Shown here in pieces: positions 22,887 to 33,720 of a stretch of 64,000 nucleotides of DNA (position 1 is its first letter; each line of letters begins with the position of its first letter). The notes under the pieces were generated by a model, which saw nothing but the letters and a program-made list of their open reading frames with translations, had not been told where the DNA came from and did no database searches. The translations under genes were made by a program, and so were the position numbers. Source of the DNA: Lantana camara (Eukaryota > Streptophyta > Magnoliopsida > Lamiales > Verbenaceae). The stretch lies in assembly GCA_037501455.1 (NCBI GenBank), contig CM074859.1:93761894-93825893 (forward strand), written 5' to 3'.

Positions 22887-24689
22887 TCAAGATATGTCAA
22901 TGTGATCAATTATATCACCGATAATAGATTTGGCATCACCATCGTTCCCCTCGACGTGTTCCGGAACATCACCCGCTTCCCCATTCGCATCAGTAGCGAC
23001 CTCATCGTTGACGGAGCGCTCCTTACGAGCCTCCTGGTCCTTATCAAGCTCACCTGGAGAGAACGCCCTCACCCGCCAGGTGAGCGGCTCCCTTGGCAGC
23101 AAGTATAGTGTTGAGCTCGTCCAAGGTAAACCCAAACTCGTGGTTGCTGAGATCATCAGCGGGTTCTGTCATGCTCTCTTGGTTGAGAATAGGCCTCATC
23201 TCACTATCCTTGTCGAGACCAATGTCATCCACATTCGCATCCTCGTAAATGGCACCTATGTGATCGAGTTGGTGATAAGCGCGTTCAAATGCTTCTTAAA
23301 TCTGTGTATAACTACTGAGGGAGCTTACGACCTCGAACACCGGGCTCCTCATAAAGCGCTTAATCCCTTCCATCACTTCAGCATGCATCCTGGCCACCGC
23401 GTCACGTTCGGACTCTTCGAGCTTTGCGCTCAGCTCAGTGCAAGCCCACTCACTCTCCTTGAGCAACTTTCCCTTCTTCACAAGCTTCAGCTTGCACCTC
23501 TTCAGCTCTCCATTGACGTCCGTCACTTTCTCATTAACCCTTTCAAGGTCGTCCTGAAGAGCTTTCCTCTCAGCTTCGAGGTGCTCAATATGCTCATTGT
23601 GCCCAGAGGCAAGGTTCCCCTGAGCGCGAACGTCATTCTCCTTCCTGTCAATCTCTACGTTAGCCTTTTCGAGCTCCCTCTCAAGATCCTGAACTCTCCT
23701 TTCGAGGTCAACAACAACACTCCTACACATGTAATTGTACCTATCCTTCTCTTCTTTGTAGACAAGGGCTCTGCGTGTGGTATGGTCAATCCTTATCTAG
23801 AGATCCTTCATAAAATGCAAGTATACAGATCGGTGCTAAAATATCTCAAGGAATTGGTAAAGAAAGCACAAAAAATGGAAAATAGATGACCCCTTCTCAT
23901 ATGCAAGTCATTATCTCAAAGAGAACCACACATCAATCCCCTATGATAAGCCTCGGATTGGAAAGAGTCGAACATTGAGTTAAGCACACCCCGGGTATGT
24001 TTGTGCTCGTCAACAAGAAAGTTAACATGATCATTGTTTACATAGACTGAGGGCGGAGGTGAACAGCGAGGAAAGCTGAGGATCCACTCCTCCTCATCCA
24101 AGCTAGAAACCCACATGTCATCCTGATTAGCAACGACTTTTCCCTTAGAATTGGTAGAGTCTGGGCCGACTCTCATCTCGGAAGGAACCACAATGGCAGA
24201 AGTGGCGGGCTCGTATATGACGAGAGAACGGGTCCCCACAACCGCAGCCGCCTCAACAATCTCAACACAGTGCCTCAATCATCTCTCCTCGATCTGATCT
24301 TCCTCTCTGGAGTGAACTCGTGCATTACAGACCTCGGGAGCATCGAACACCGGGTTGGGGAATGGCACATCAGTCGGCGTGCCATCTCTGGAGCGCTTAT
24401 CTAGACGAACCTCAAGGAGGGCACCTTCCTCGGTCTCCTCACGAGGGACCTCCTCATTATGGTTTTCGGTCGGTGCACCATCCATGATCCCCCCAGTAGG
24501 GTTCTCGATGGGAACAATCTCCTCGGTCTCCTCTCAGCGGGCCTCCTCGTTGATGCTCAACAAAACCACCCTGAGTAGGAGAAGCCCGACCTTCCTTGCC
24601 CTTGTCCTTTCCAGGCTTACGGCGAACAACCTTGTTAGAGCTAGCTACGCGAGCTATAACCTGTTGGGCGTTCATCAGATCTTCGATAA
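22887..24689 (-). pseudogene. Antisense extra ORF of the Tat element, exon 2 (coiled coil)
   Basis: It lies between pol and the 3' LTR and is antisense to pol, the position of the additional ORF known in Tat-lineage elements. After a 75-nt intron (24690-24764, GT...TTTCAG on the minus strand) it continues VIEDLMNAQQ, then a lysine-rich stretch (24600s), acidic linkers, and a long heptad-rich coiled coil at 23730-23300 (for example LERRVQDLERELEKA). An acidic tail ends in IIDHIDIS at 22887. In-frame stops near 24280 and 23296, a frame change near 23760-23916 (perhaps another intron) and one near 23060 suggest decay. Function is unknown; exon 1 is at 27661-28229. Confidence 0.7.
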
Positions 24690-24844
24690 CTGAAACATAA
24701 AATAAAGCACATTAGAACGAGCAAAGCTTTAAGTAATACAATAAATGCAACACATAAAGACTACCTAATGGATTCACATGCTGAGCCGGAATTGGGGATA
24801 TGCCGGCCAAAGAAAGATTTTCTTCAATCAAAAGGGTCGAAACA

Positions 24845-27660
24845 TGTGACACCTCGTTTTTTCGGTAATCCCGGTATGACGTCACGTGTGAGTTTAATTG
24901 CGTAATTTAATTGATTTTAATTGTAAATATGTGACGTTGCATGCCTTACATGTTAATTTGTATCTTATTTTAATAATATGCGCATTAGAATTTAATTAAT
25001 TGTACTTGGACTCAATCGTCCAATATTTGCAAATTAGGGACCTAATTGTAATTAGAGTGTTTTAGCCTTCGTGGCTACCTTGAGCTCAGGAATTCGAATT
25101 CGAATTCGAATTCTGACTTCTCCACTAGATTTGTTTTGGTGATTCGGGTCCAACAGATCTAGCCTCGCCCTTTTCTGAAGCCGTTTGACCTTTCTACAGA
25201 TTTAATTTCTAACCACGTGAATCGAACCCTACGTGAACCGAACCGAATCGGTTTTCCTTGGCCTTATAAACCGAACCACTCCCTCTCCCCTTCATTCTTA
25301 CTTTAACGTGATCAAGAGAAGAAAGAAGAGAAGAAAGGGTTTTTCCCACACCCCACCTTTGAGCTTAAGAATTCGTCTCCATTTTTCGACCGATCAACGA
25401 TCCAAGGTAAGCTATGAATTCCTCTTTTCGTGTGCTTCGATTCTACCCGATTGAATCTTATTTTATTACTTCATTTCTTGAGCTTCATTGAAGATGATGA
25501 ATAGTGTAAAAACATGAAAACTCTCCAATTCGAATCACCTTAAAATTCGTTCTAGATTATGAGTTACAACAATTTTAATTTGGTGTCACCACTTCGCCGA
25601 AATTCTGCATTCGTTCAACTTCAAACCTCCGCCATTTTTGGATCACTTTGGACCATGATTCGAGATATATACCATTTGAAAGATCTATGTGTCTAGTTTC
25701 ATTTACAAGAAAAAAAACCTAATTCCCATTTCTCAAACTCAATTTATGATCGTTTTCCTACAGCTTGTCCGTTTCGGAAAATTTCCAGCTTTTGCCCATT
25801 TGTACTCGTAACCATTTCTTATGCTTTTGTTCCGCTTTTACTGCATCTTTTCAACTACAAACCTATTCCTAACTTGTTATAACTTATGTATGTGTATGTA
25901 TTTATTTTCTTATATGCATTTTTATGTCGCTTAAGTAATGTGAATCGTTTGAACGAAGCACATATGCACCTTATTATGTATCTCCACTTTGTGAAATGCA
26001 TTCCTTTGTATGAAATGAGTTTAAATATGAACCTTGCCTATGTGTTCGCCTCTTTTAAGTGCCTATGCATATGCCGTGCGTCTATGTGGTTCATCCTTGA
26101 GTCTAAGTTCTGTATTTTTGTCTTCAGTTTGTTCAGGTGCACCCGGGATGGTGTTTCGTTAGCCGTGTTGATTCCGGAGTGGATCAATCATCTCGTTCTT
26201 TATTCTGTTTATGTAAGGTGAGGTTAGATTATAGTTAAACCCTATGAAATATGCTTGTTTTCTATGCATGCAAACTATAACCTTAAGTATAAGTAAATAT
26301 GTGTGAAATATGTAAGTTTATGAATTTGCTCAGACTTTGCAAGTACGATACGCTATGTACGAGACTATGTACGCTTGTTTTGGTTTGCTCTGGTTTGCTA
26401 TGTTTGCAACGTTAACTATGTTTCAAACTGTGTGCCTCGTATGAGCCGAGAGATATGGGCTATGGATATGTTATGGACTTGATACGGAGAAGTATGTATA
26501 GCATAGTTGTTACTAGGTAAGGTTTGTTTTGTAAGTTATGTTACGTTCTGTTCTGTAGCGGGTTATAAGGTCTATTCTGTTACGTTCTATCTGTCTGTCT
26601 GTTTGTGGGGCCTCGGAGTTGTGGGTAAGGGAGACTCGGGACGGCCACGGGGTCGCCGGTGATCACCCCTGTGCACATCTCGACAGTTTGATTCGGATTA
26701 CCCCTGATCTCACTAGGAGGTTTGGTGAGTGATGGAGATCCTAAGGGTTTGGAGTAGCTTGCACTCCCCTCACCTGAAATGGATGGTTAGGGTCGCGCAA
26801 CCCTTCCATCACCAGAGCAGGAGGTATGTCTGTTATGTTTGTTTTGTTTTGGTATGTTCTGTCTGAGGAGCCCAGGATGGGATTTAGGACTCGTACCCGC
26901 CGAGTTGTGTATGTAAGCTCTGTTAAGTTCATGAAACGGGGATAGACTCTTAATTAAGATAAAATATGAATCCTTTGAAAGCATAAGTTAAGTTATGAAA
27001 TGTTTTGATAAGATTTGATATGTTAAGGTATGTTTTGGAAATGTTTGATATGTAAGGATCTGTTAAGTTAAGTATTGATCTGTTTTGTTACAAAATCCCT
27101 ATATATATGTATCACGGGCAAAGTTTGGTGTGCAAAAACTATCCCTGAGTTCACGAACCGCGTGTGATTGAATGTGCTTTGCTCCTTATACGTATGTAGC
27201 ATGTCTGGGTAGCCCTCACTCAGTCTGTGTGACTGATCCCTCTCCCCTTTTGTTTTTAGTGTGCAGGTTTGTTTGGAGTTCGAGCTAGGCGAAGTATGTC
27301 GAGTCTTTTGTCAAGTTTGAGTCCTTGCATACGCACTTTTGTATTTGTATGAATCTGAACATTTGTATGTATATCTTATAAATTACTTTGATATGTTATG
27401 ATTCGGGACAGGCTTCTAGGGAATAGATTGAACCGGTCACCTGCTGCTTGAACTTTAAGTTTGATTGTGGGAATCGCTTCCGCATACGTATTCGTTTTTG
27501 TTGGTTTGTTTAAATTGTGGGGTCTACATTTTGCTTAGCTTAGGTGTGTGTCTGTCTGTCTCTCGTTCGCCTCTGCTTGGTTCATGTACGGGTTTCCCAT
27601 CTTGTATGTGGATTGGGCTTAGGTGCGGGGATGTGGTGACCCACCGTGCGGGGTGCTACA
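24845..27660 (+). mobile_element. Solo LTR, Tekay-like, plus strand, TSD AAACA
   Basis: The 2816-bp unit begins TGTGACACCTCG and ends GGGGTGCTACA, flanked by AAACA (24840-24844 and 27661-27665). It has a TATA-like TTATAAA near 25264, the CTCACTCAGTC...GACTGATC stem near 27208-27240, and the CACTAGGAGG block near 26711. No internal gene is present. It sits inside exon 1 of the antisense gene; removing it with one AAACA copy restores an open frame across the site. Confidence 0.92.
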
Positions 27661-28229
27661 AAACACATAACTTCTCCAACTTCTTCCAAGTCTCTATTGA
27701 GTGGTCTGTGATAGTCCTCTCGCTATCACTAGCAATCCGGGTCCGACCACGCACCACCCATCTCTCACGAACACCCCACAGCTAACCCCTCGTGTCCCTG
27801 ATATACACGAAACGTTCCTTTCACTTTCTACTGAAGGTAGGCACCGGACATAAGGGTGGTGCACTACCAGCAGAAATGTAGGTGAATCCGTACCCTTGTC
27901 GGCTCTCAGCCGACCGAGTCGACCGCTGGATCTTGTATAAGTGGGCAACGTTAGCTACCGAAGGCTCTTCTCCCAAACATTCCATGATCACGATAAAAAC
28001 AGTATATCAATGAGTGTGCATTGGGCATCAACTGAGCCAAGCTAACCCCAATGGCGTTGTACAGATCAATTGCAATGCGCTCTATCGGAAAGCGGAGACC
28101 CATCTCTAAAGCCTCACAATACACTGCTATAGTTCCCTCGGGCGGTGTAGTAATCCGTTGATCAGGCAAAGGGTCTGCTATAGTTCCCTCGGGCGGTGTA
28201 GTAATCCGTTGATCCGGTGAGGTCCCCAT
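27661..28229 (-). pseudogene. Antisense extra ORF of the Tat element, exon 1 (gypsy-type Transposase_28-like)
   Basis: The start ATG is placed at 28229 (MGTSPDQR). The segment VYCEALEMGLRFPI...LAQLMPNAHSLIYCF resembles the plant putative gypsy-type transposon domain (Pfam Transposase_28), as I recall that family. A one-base frame change at about 27951 is followed by NVAHLYKIQR, then a TGA where a W is expected before KERFVYIRD, and a TAG before LWGVRERW. The frame continues over the solo LTR site to HVNPL at the intron donor (24765). A 48-bp duplication repeats DQRITTPPEGTIA. The family call is from pattern; the role is unknown. Confidence 0.68.
28131..28214. repeat. 48-bp tandem duplication in the antisense ORF
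   Basis: The unit containing GTTCCCTCGGGCGGTGTAG and ATCCGTTGATC occurs twice, 48 bp apart, in frame. It gives two copies of DQRITTPPEGTIA near the N terminus. Confidence 0.88.
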
Positions 28230-28239
28230 TTTGTGCTAG

Positions 28240-28706
28240 GTCCGCATCTTGCGAGGTCTGTAAATGCAAGGTCTGCATCCTGCGAGGTCTGCATCTTGTG
28301 AGATTTGCAAATGTTAGGTCCGTACTATATAAGGTCGAATCAGAGCACGTCTAGCATTGTGTGTTGCGGTTACCCACGTTCGCACGTCTCTCAACCACTC
28401 AACATACGATCTCGCGAAATTCTCGCCTTAACCTAATTCGAATAGTATAAATAGTCATTTTCTCATCAGAATTAGGTACGCACACTTTTACATACCGAAA
28501 CTCTACCCAAATTTCCAGTCATCTTCCCACCTAAAGCAATCTCACTGTCTTGAGCGTCAGAGTACCTACGCGGGAAACACCTCCCGCCTGGTATTCTTAC
28601 GTTGTTTTGATCTTAGAAGGTCGAAGAACCCCCTCTTTGGCTGATTTGTTGGAGATTCGGAGCCGATTCCATTCAATATCCGGCGAACCAATTTCCGGCA
28701 TCATCA
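28240..28706 (+). mobile_element. 3' LTR of the plus-strand Tat element
   Basis: It contains a TATA box (AGTATAAATAG near 28446) and the Tat-LTR word CTTGAGCGTCAGAGT near 28549; the LTR at 32490 has CTTGAGCGTCGGAGTG. It ends CATCATCA at 28706. The left part carries four imperfect repeats of GAGGTCTGCATCYTG (28250-28320). The left border is uncertain because the antisense ORF runs up to it and no polypurine tract is visible. The short reading frame near 28550 lies within the LTR. Confidence 0.65.
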
Positions 28707-28721
28707 ATATGCTTTTCTTAG

Positions 28722-29232
28722 GGAAAAAACCTCCCCCTAAAAAAAATAATTATCACATTACCTCCTCCTGAAAAATTGAATAGCATAAAGTCCCCTCATA
28801 TTTTTAAAAAAGAATGTACCCCTTACGCAGTGGTGGTCATTCGTTTATTCCACTTTTTTTTAGTTTGAAGTCTATTTTATCCATCCTTCATGTTTAAATG
28901 AATGAGTTCAAAGTTTATTTTATTCCTCCTTCATATTTTCATCTTTAATCGATTGTTTCCCCAAACAGATTTCTTTCGATGTTTAGCTTCCTTTCAAGTG
29001 TTTGAGTTAGGGATTTTGGTTGAAAAAGAAAAAACAAACGTAAAGAAAATAAAGTTCTAAATAGAGTTAAAATATTTGGGAGCATTTGAGTAAAAAAGAA
29101 CTATTAATCAACGTAGATAAATTAGAAAGGAGGCCACATAGTATTTAAAAAATAATACAAGTAGGTTAGATGTTATTTAATTTTATATAAGGAGGTGGTT
29201 TGATAATTATTTATTAATTTCGCTTTTCTTAG
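28722..29232. mobile_element. Possible 0.5-kb MULE-like insertion with 10-11 bp direct repeat
   Basis: GCTTTTCTTAG occurs at 28711-28721 and 29222-29232, bounding an AT-rich 500-bp segment. Near its ends are inverted stretches ATAATTATCACATTACCTCCT (left) and, read on the other strand, ATAATTATCAAACCACCTCC (right). The pre-insertion sequence resembles 50770-50822, where only one copy of this word is present. No gene is inside. The terminal repeats do not start cleanly at the direct repeats, hence modest confidence. Confidence 0.45.
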
Positions 29233-29290
29233 AACACGCCCTCAAACAGGCAAATTGGCATTCGCTCTCCAGAAAATTCTCATTAAATCC
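29222..29290 (-). pseudogene. Relic of the micro-protein gene 3' end
   Basis: About 50 bp (CTTTTCTTAGAACACGCCCT and following) match 50776-50822 with few changes, including CATTCGCT just before the stop region. Upstream on the minus strand the match fades, so only the 3' untranslated part and a few last codons survive. The rest of 29291-29730 is AT-rich with no gene seen. Confidence 0.45.
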
Positions 29291-29737
29291 TGTTTTGTCA
29301 CTTAAATAAATATATAATATTTAATAAATTATACAGATTTATGATTTATCAAAACAAATAAAAAAAAATCAAAGATTCCATTTAGATATGATTGTTATTC
29401 ATTTAATTCAAATTTAAATATAATGATCTATAAATCTCATTTAGTTTTAAAAATTATACTTCCACCCAAGTTAAAGAATTGTATTAAAGATTAAAAGTTA
29501 GAGCGTTTATTGTTTTTAATGTATAGTACCCCGATGATTTTAGTACTAGATCTATGTGTTTCATTCATTACTAGTACCCCAACCCATACTAACTTCGATC
29601 AAATTTAACAGTTTCAACCGTTCAATATAAGGTTATTCCATAAAGTTTTAATAATATGATAGTTTCACAACAATCATTTTTAGGAACTCCAACTATATCT
29701 TAAATTTCTCAACAACGAGTGCACCACGAATTCGGAG

Positions 29738-30240
29738 ATGAAAACTGCTATATTTGAGAAGCAACTGTGGTGCATCACACGATCCCCGTATAACCTTACC
29801 GGTCCGGCCGATAAAGTTAGATATTTTTCCAAACACGGATTTGGGGAACACTCATCTAGGCAGGTCTTCTTCTTATGCATGGCGAAGCTTGCTCCATCCT
29901 GGCTGCAGGCACTCGTTGGCAAATCGATATAGGGTGGAAGAAACGCAAACAGACGAGAGAAAGATCAATTTTGACGGTACTGTCACCAGAAAGACGAATG
30001 CAATAAGAATAGGTGTTATGGTTTGTATATTGGTTGGAAAACAAGTAGAATGCTTAATACCACAGATCCGACAGTAGCAGAAACTCTATCAGCGTTGTCG
30101 ACAACTCACTTGGCAAGAGATTCCGGAGCTCGCTTGGCAAGAGATTCCGAATGGAAAGTAGCAGCAAGAAATTTAGGATCGAATAAAGCCATTATAAAAG
30201 GCCATAATCTCAGATCAACCACCTTTAAAAAACTAATTTG
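29738..30240 (+). pseudogene. LINE-type RNase H relic
   Basis: INFDGTVTRKTNAIRIGVM (about 29965-30022) resembles the start of the RNase H domain of plant LINE ORF2 proteins (compare INVDGARF at 54530). DPTVAETLSAL, LARDSG and NKAIIKGHNL follow in a shifted frame. A short internal duplication repeats CTTGGCAAGAGATTCCG near 30108-30148. No RT part and no poly(A) tail were seen. Confidence 0.5.
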
Positions 30241-30691
30241 ATAATTTTAAGGGATAATTATGAATGATCCCTTGAGATATAACGAAATTATGAATTCCCC
30301 CAAGTTTTAAGAAATTACGAATTTCCCTGACCCATTATTTCCTCTATTAAATTTAACGAAATGTGTGATTTTACTATTTTACCTCTCATATGCTAAAATT
30401 CAATTGGTATATGTAATAAACAGTCCAAAGTAAAGGAGGTTAATGCAAGTAGTGAAATTCATGTGGGGTTTGATTTAATTACTTGAGCTCTGTGATTATC
30501 TAATTCTTTTTTCAAATAATGTTACTCTTTTGTTTTAAATACACACCCATGTGATCAGAGGGATTTAAATCCGGATCATTACCACAGAGAAAGAACCCTT
30601 TAACTACACCGACCCCTGTTGGCTTTAAATAATGTTACTTAATGATATTTTGATATTTTTTGTGATGAACTAATTTCATACCAAAAATTTA

Positions 30692-30694
<3 letters not shown>

Positions 30695-30733
<39 letters not shown>
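30695..30733. repeat. AT dinucleotide repeat
   Basis: A run of about 19 AT units in the left part of the MULE. The surrounding 30251-30972 is AT-rich and has no gene. Confidence 0.9.
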
Positions 30734-30737
<4 letters not shown>

Positions 30738-31099
30738 TTAATATTGGGCATGTATATTTATATTGAGATGTTATTTTTTGTGTGTAAGTTAGATGCATCA
30801 GAGATCACTAACACTTGAAGCATTTGTTTAAATAATTCTAGTGGATATTTATGTGAATTAATTAATGTATTGATTGATGTTAGTTTGTTTATTATAATTT
30901 TCTATTACGAAGGAAAATTTTGTTATTTCAAATTAATAAGTTTAAATAAGCTTACGCAAAATATACATAAAACTAGTTACAAACCCATGCCAAGGCACAG
31001 GCCAAATTTTATAAAAATTTAACCAAAAAATCAATTAAAATATATTGATAAAATAATATCTATTAAACCAAAATTTTATTTAAAATATTTCAATATCAT

Positions 31100-31669
31100 T
31101 GATGGGTCTGAATATGGGGTACAGAGTCCTATCACTTTAGAATTTGTTTAAAGGTGGGGGAAACCGATGATGATCCCCGGAAAAGATGGTAGGTTCTACC
31201 TGCTAGGACAAACACCAAAGAAACAGAGATCAGACGGCCAAGCTGGGGGAACTGGGGGTGATTCCCAGTTTGGCTCTCCGACGCTCAAGTTAGATGATGA
31301 TCTGAAAGTAAGAATATGTGAAGTACGAAGTTACAGTAATGGAGATCGCTTACAGTGGAGAAGATGAACTTATCTATTTATAGTTGAGGGTCAGGGACCC
31401 TTTGGTCATTTGCATTGTGTGGTCCTGACCAAGTGTGGCCCTAACACGTGGCGCTATGAGAGAAACCTAGGAGGAAGGATGACACGTGTCCCTGTGGCAG
31501 CGTTAATGGCTCATGCGCGCAGCAAGGATGACACGTGTCCCTGTGGGACTTTGATGCTTGGGGTGTCTGTACGCTCGTGAACGACTTGCCTTAATCCCCA
31601 GAGGACACGTGTTATTATCTCGAATTGCCACGTATCCAAACGTGGGGCGAGCGTATTTTGACCCTACCA
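31100..31669 (-). mobile_element. Solo LTR, Tat-type, TSD ATCAT
   Basis: The 570-bp unit is TG...CA on the minus strand (TGGTAGGGTC to CAGACCCATCA). It is flanked by ATCAT (31095-31099 and 31670-31674). It has the Tat-LTR word CTTGAGCGTCGGAGAGCC (minus strand, near 31278) and a minus-strand TATA box (CTATAAATAG, near 31371). It also has several GACACGTGTC boxes at 31480-31540 and 31610. No internal coding sequence accompanies it. Confidence 0.88.
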
Positions 31670-32489
31670 ATCATGTGAAAATATTATATAAAAGAAATAC
31701 TATTAAAATTAGAGAGAAATTTATTAAATATAAAACTAAGATTATTATAAATTATATAAATTAATAAGAAAAATATATATTTAAGAATATATGAAAAATA
31801 CATTCGAAAATGAATTAAAATAAAACTCTAAAATTATGCAATACATTCCCATATATAAAGAAAAAATAACTATGTTACAGATTTTGAAAGAATTTCACAA
31901 ATAAATTTAGATATGCAAAGAAATATAAAGACATCATGTTAAATCAAATATATCATGTTATTATTTGATAATTACCAAATAGAATATATTTTATTAAAAT
32001 ATAATAAAAATTTTCTATCATGTATAATAATCAAAAAAATTAATTAAAAATATTAAAAAATAAATTCAGTAAGCATAATAATGAATAGAATATATTATAA
32101 AAATGTAACTTTTAAAACATTAAAAAAATCAAATATTAAAAAATAAAATAATAATTTTAACATAAATAAATGGACGTGAGAAAGAGCTAGGAAGTTAGTA
32201 AGAAAATACAATATGTACTCTAAATACCTATTGATTATCAAACTAACAGAACAATTGGAATAATGATTATCAAACTAACAAAACACTTGATTAGAATAAG
32301 AAAACTTACCTTAAGTAAAGAATGATCTAAAAGGCATATATAGATCTGAAAAAAGGTAAAAAATTATCAAAAAAATAAATATTCTATTAGAATGAAAAAA
32401 AAAACACTAATAGGACTTACCCTGAGAGAAAAAAAAAATTATGAATAAAAAAGAAAATTCATATATAAATATGAAAAAAATATAGATAA

Positions 32490-33275
32490 TGATCTGGCTC
32501 AAATCTGGTCGATCTGACGTGGTCGATCTGGCTGTCAGATATGAGTCAATCAGTCAAGAATTTGTTTTAGTGGGTTCTTTATCGACCTGAAAGCACTAAC
32601 AAACGTGAGCTCGAAACCAACTTGGGGGACTTGGGGTTTGACCCAAGGTTGGCACTCCGACGCTCAAGTCAGTAATGGAACTCTTTAGAGAGAGAATAGA
32701 TGCAATTGAATGCGTATTAAAGGCTTACCAACTACTGTTCAAAGGGCGAGTATTTATAGCCAGGGCCAAATAACACAGTAGTGTGTGTACTGTAGGTCTG
32801 CATTAATGGCGTTGCCAGTCGTCGATCTGGATGTCGGACGATGGAACTGGCTTGAGGCGGGTCGTTTGTACCTTCTTTCCCCTTTGAGTAAAAGCAGGGA
32901 CTGACGGTCATTAATGAGTCATAGTACGCCTGTTCCAGGGAATGAGAAGGGTGCACGTGTCCCGACAGGAGTACTTTTACAGTATTCGGGTGTCCGGTGA
33001 CATATGATATCGATCTGGAGATCGATATTACCTTCCGGGATCCTTAATGCTGTGGGTTTCTTCGTAGAAAGGGAGCAGATCGATCTGAAGATCAACCTGA
33101 CTACCAAAATCGCTTTGACGATCTGCTTGTCTCATGAAGATCTGATGATCTGCGGACCTGGTATCGATCTGATGATCTGTCCAAAAGTTTGTTTTAGGTT
33201 TGTCTGAGTTGCCGCGGAGCCTACGTGGCGCCCACGTGGGCGTGCCACGTGTCCTAGTATTATTATGCCATGTCA
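32490..33275 (-). repeat. 3' LTR of the minus-strand Tat element
   Basis: The 786-bp LTR is TGACATGG...AGATCA on the minus strand. It has a minus-strand TATA box (CTATAAATA, 32751-32758) and a dense GATC cluster at 33009-33181. About 17 substitutions separate it from the 5' LTR. The flanking 31675-32484 is AT-rich Helitron sequence with no gene. Confidence 0.93.
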
Positions 33276-33510
33276 GAGGCCCCCCAAATTACCAGCGCGA
33301 AATTTCACGGTGGTAATTTCATCGATCTGGCATCTGGTAGGGGAACCGTCGTGACCGTTTGAATCGAGCTGCCGCTCCAATAGTGGGGCGCGACTTTTGA
33401 GTTTATCGAACTGACGCCGCATTTAATGCGACGTTACCTTTGAGGGAGGTGGCGTGTCCGGGGTAATAATGGCGTCGTTTCGCATTTCGAGACGTTACTT
33501 TTTCAACCCC

Positions 33511-33720
33511 TATAAATAAGGGGTCACCCTCAAGCCACACTTCACCGTTTTCATATTAAATCCAACGAGCTGCTCCGATCTGCAACAGTTGCCCGTCGCT
33601 CTTTCGAGGCTCATTCGATCTGCTTCCAAGGTAAACTTCCATTCCTTCTCCCATTCCTTATGGCTCACAATCAGGTCAACTCAGACGACCCGGTTACAAC
33701 CATGATACCAGGTGATTCAG
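33511..33720 (+). promoter_or_regulatory. TATA promoter and first codons of the Tat antisense gene
   Basis: CCTATAAATAAGGGG (TATA at 33511) lies 236 bp inside the 3' LTR, on the strand opposite to pol. An ATG follows at 33660 after about 120 nt of leader containing CGATCTGC words. It opens MAHNQVNSDDPVTTMIP and then meets the Tekay-type insertion near 33711-33720. The position and orientation match the antisense gene of the other Tat element (22887-28229). The start is inferred, and the coding part is too short to compare. Confidence 0.55.

Noticed and set aside
22930..23889. 319-codon plus-strand ORF
   Set aside because: It is the opposite-strand shadow of the coiled-coil antisense gene; the minus-strand reading has clear heptads and family context.
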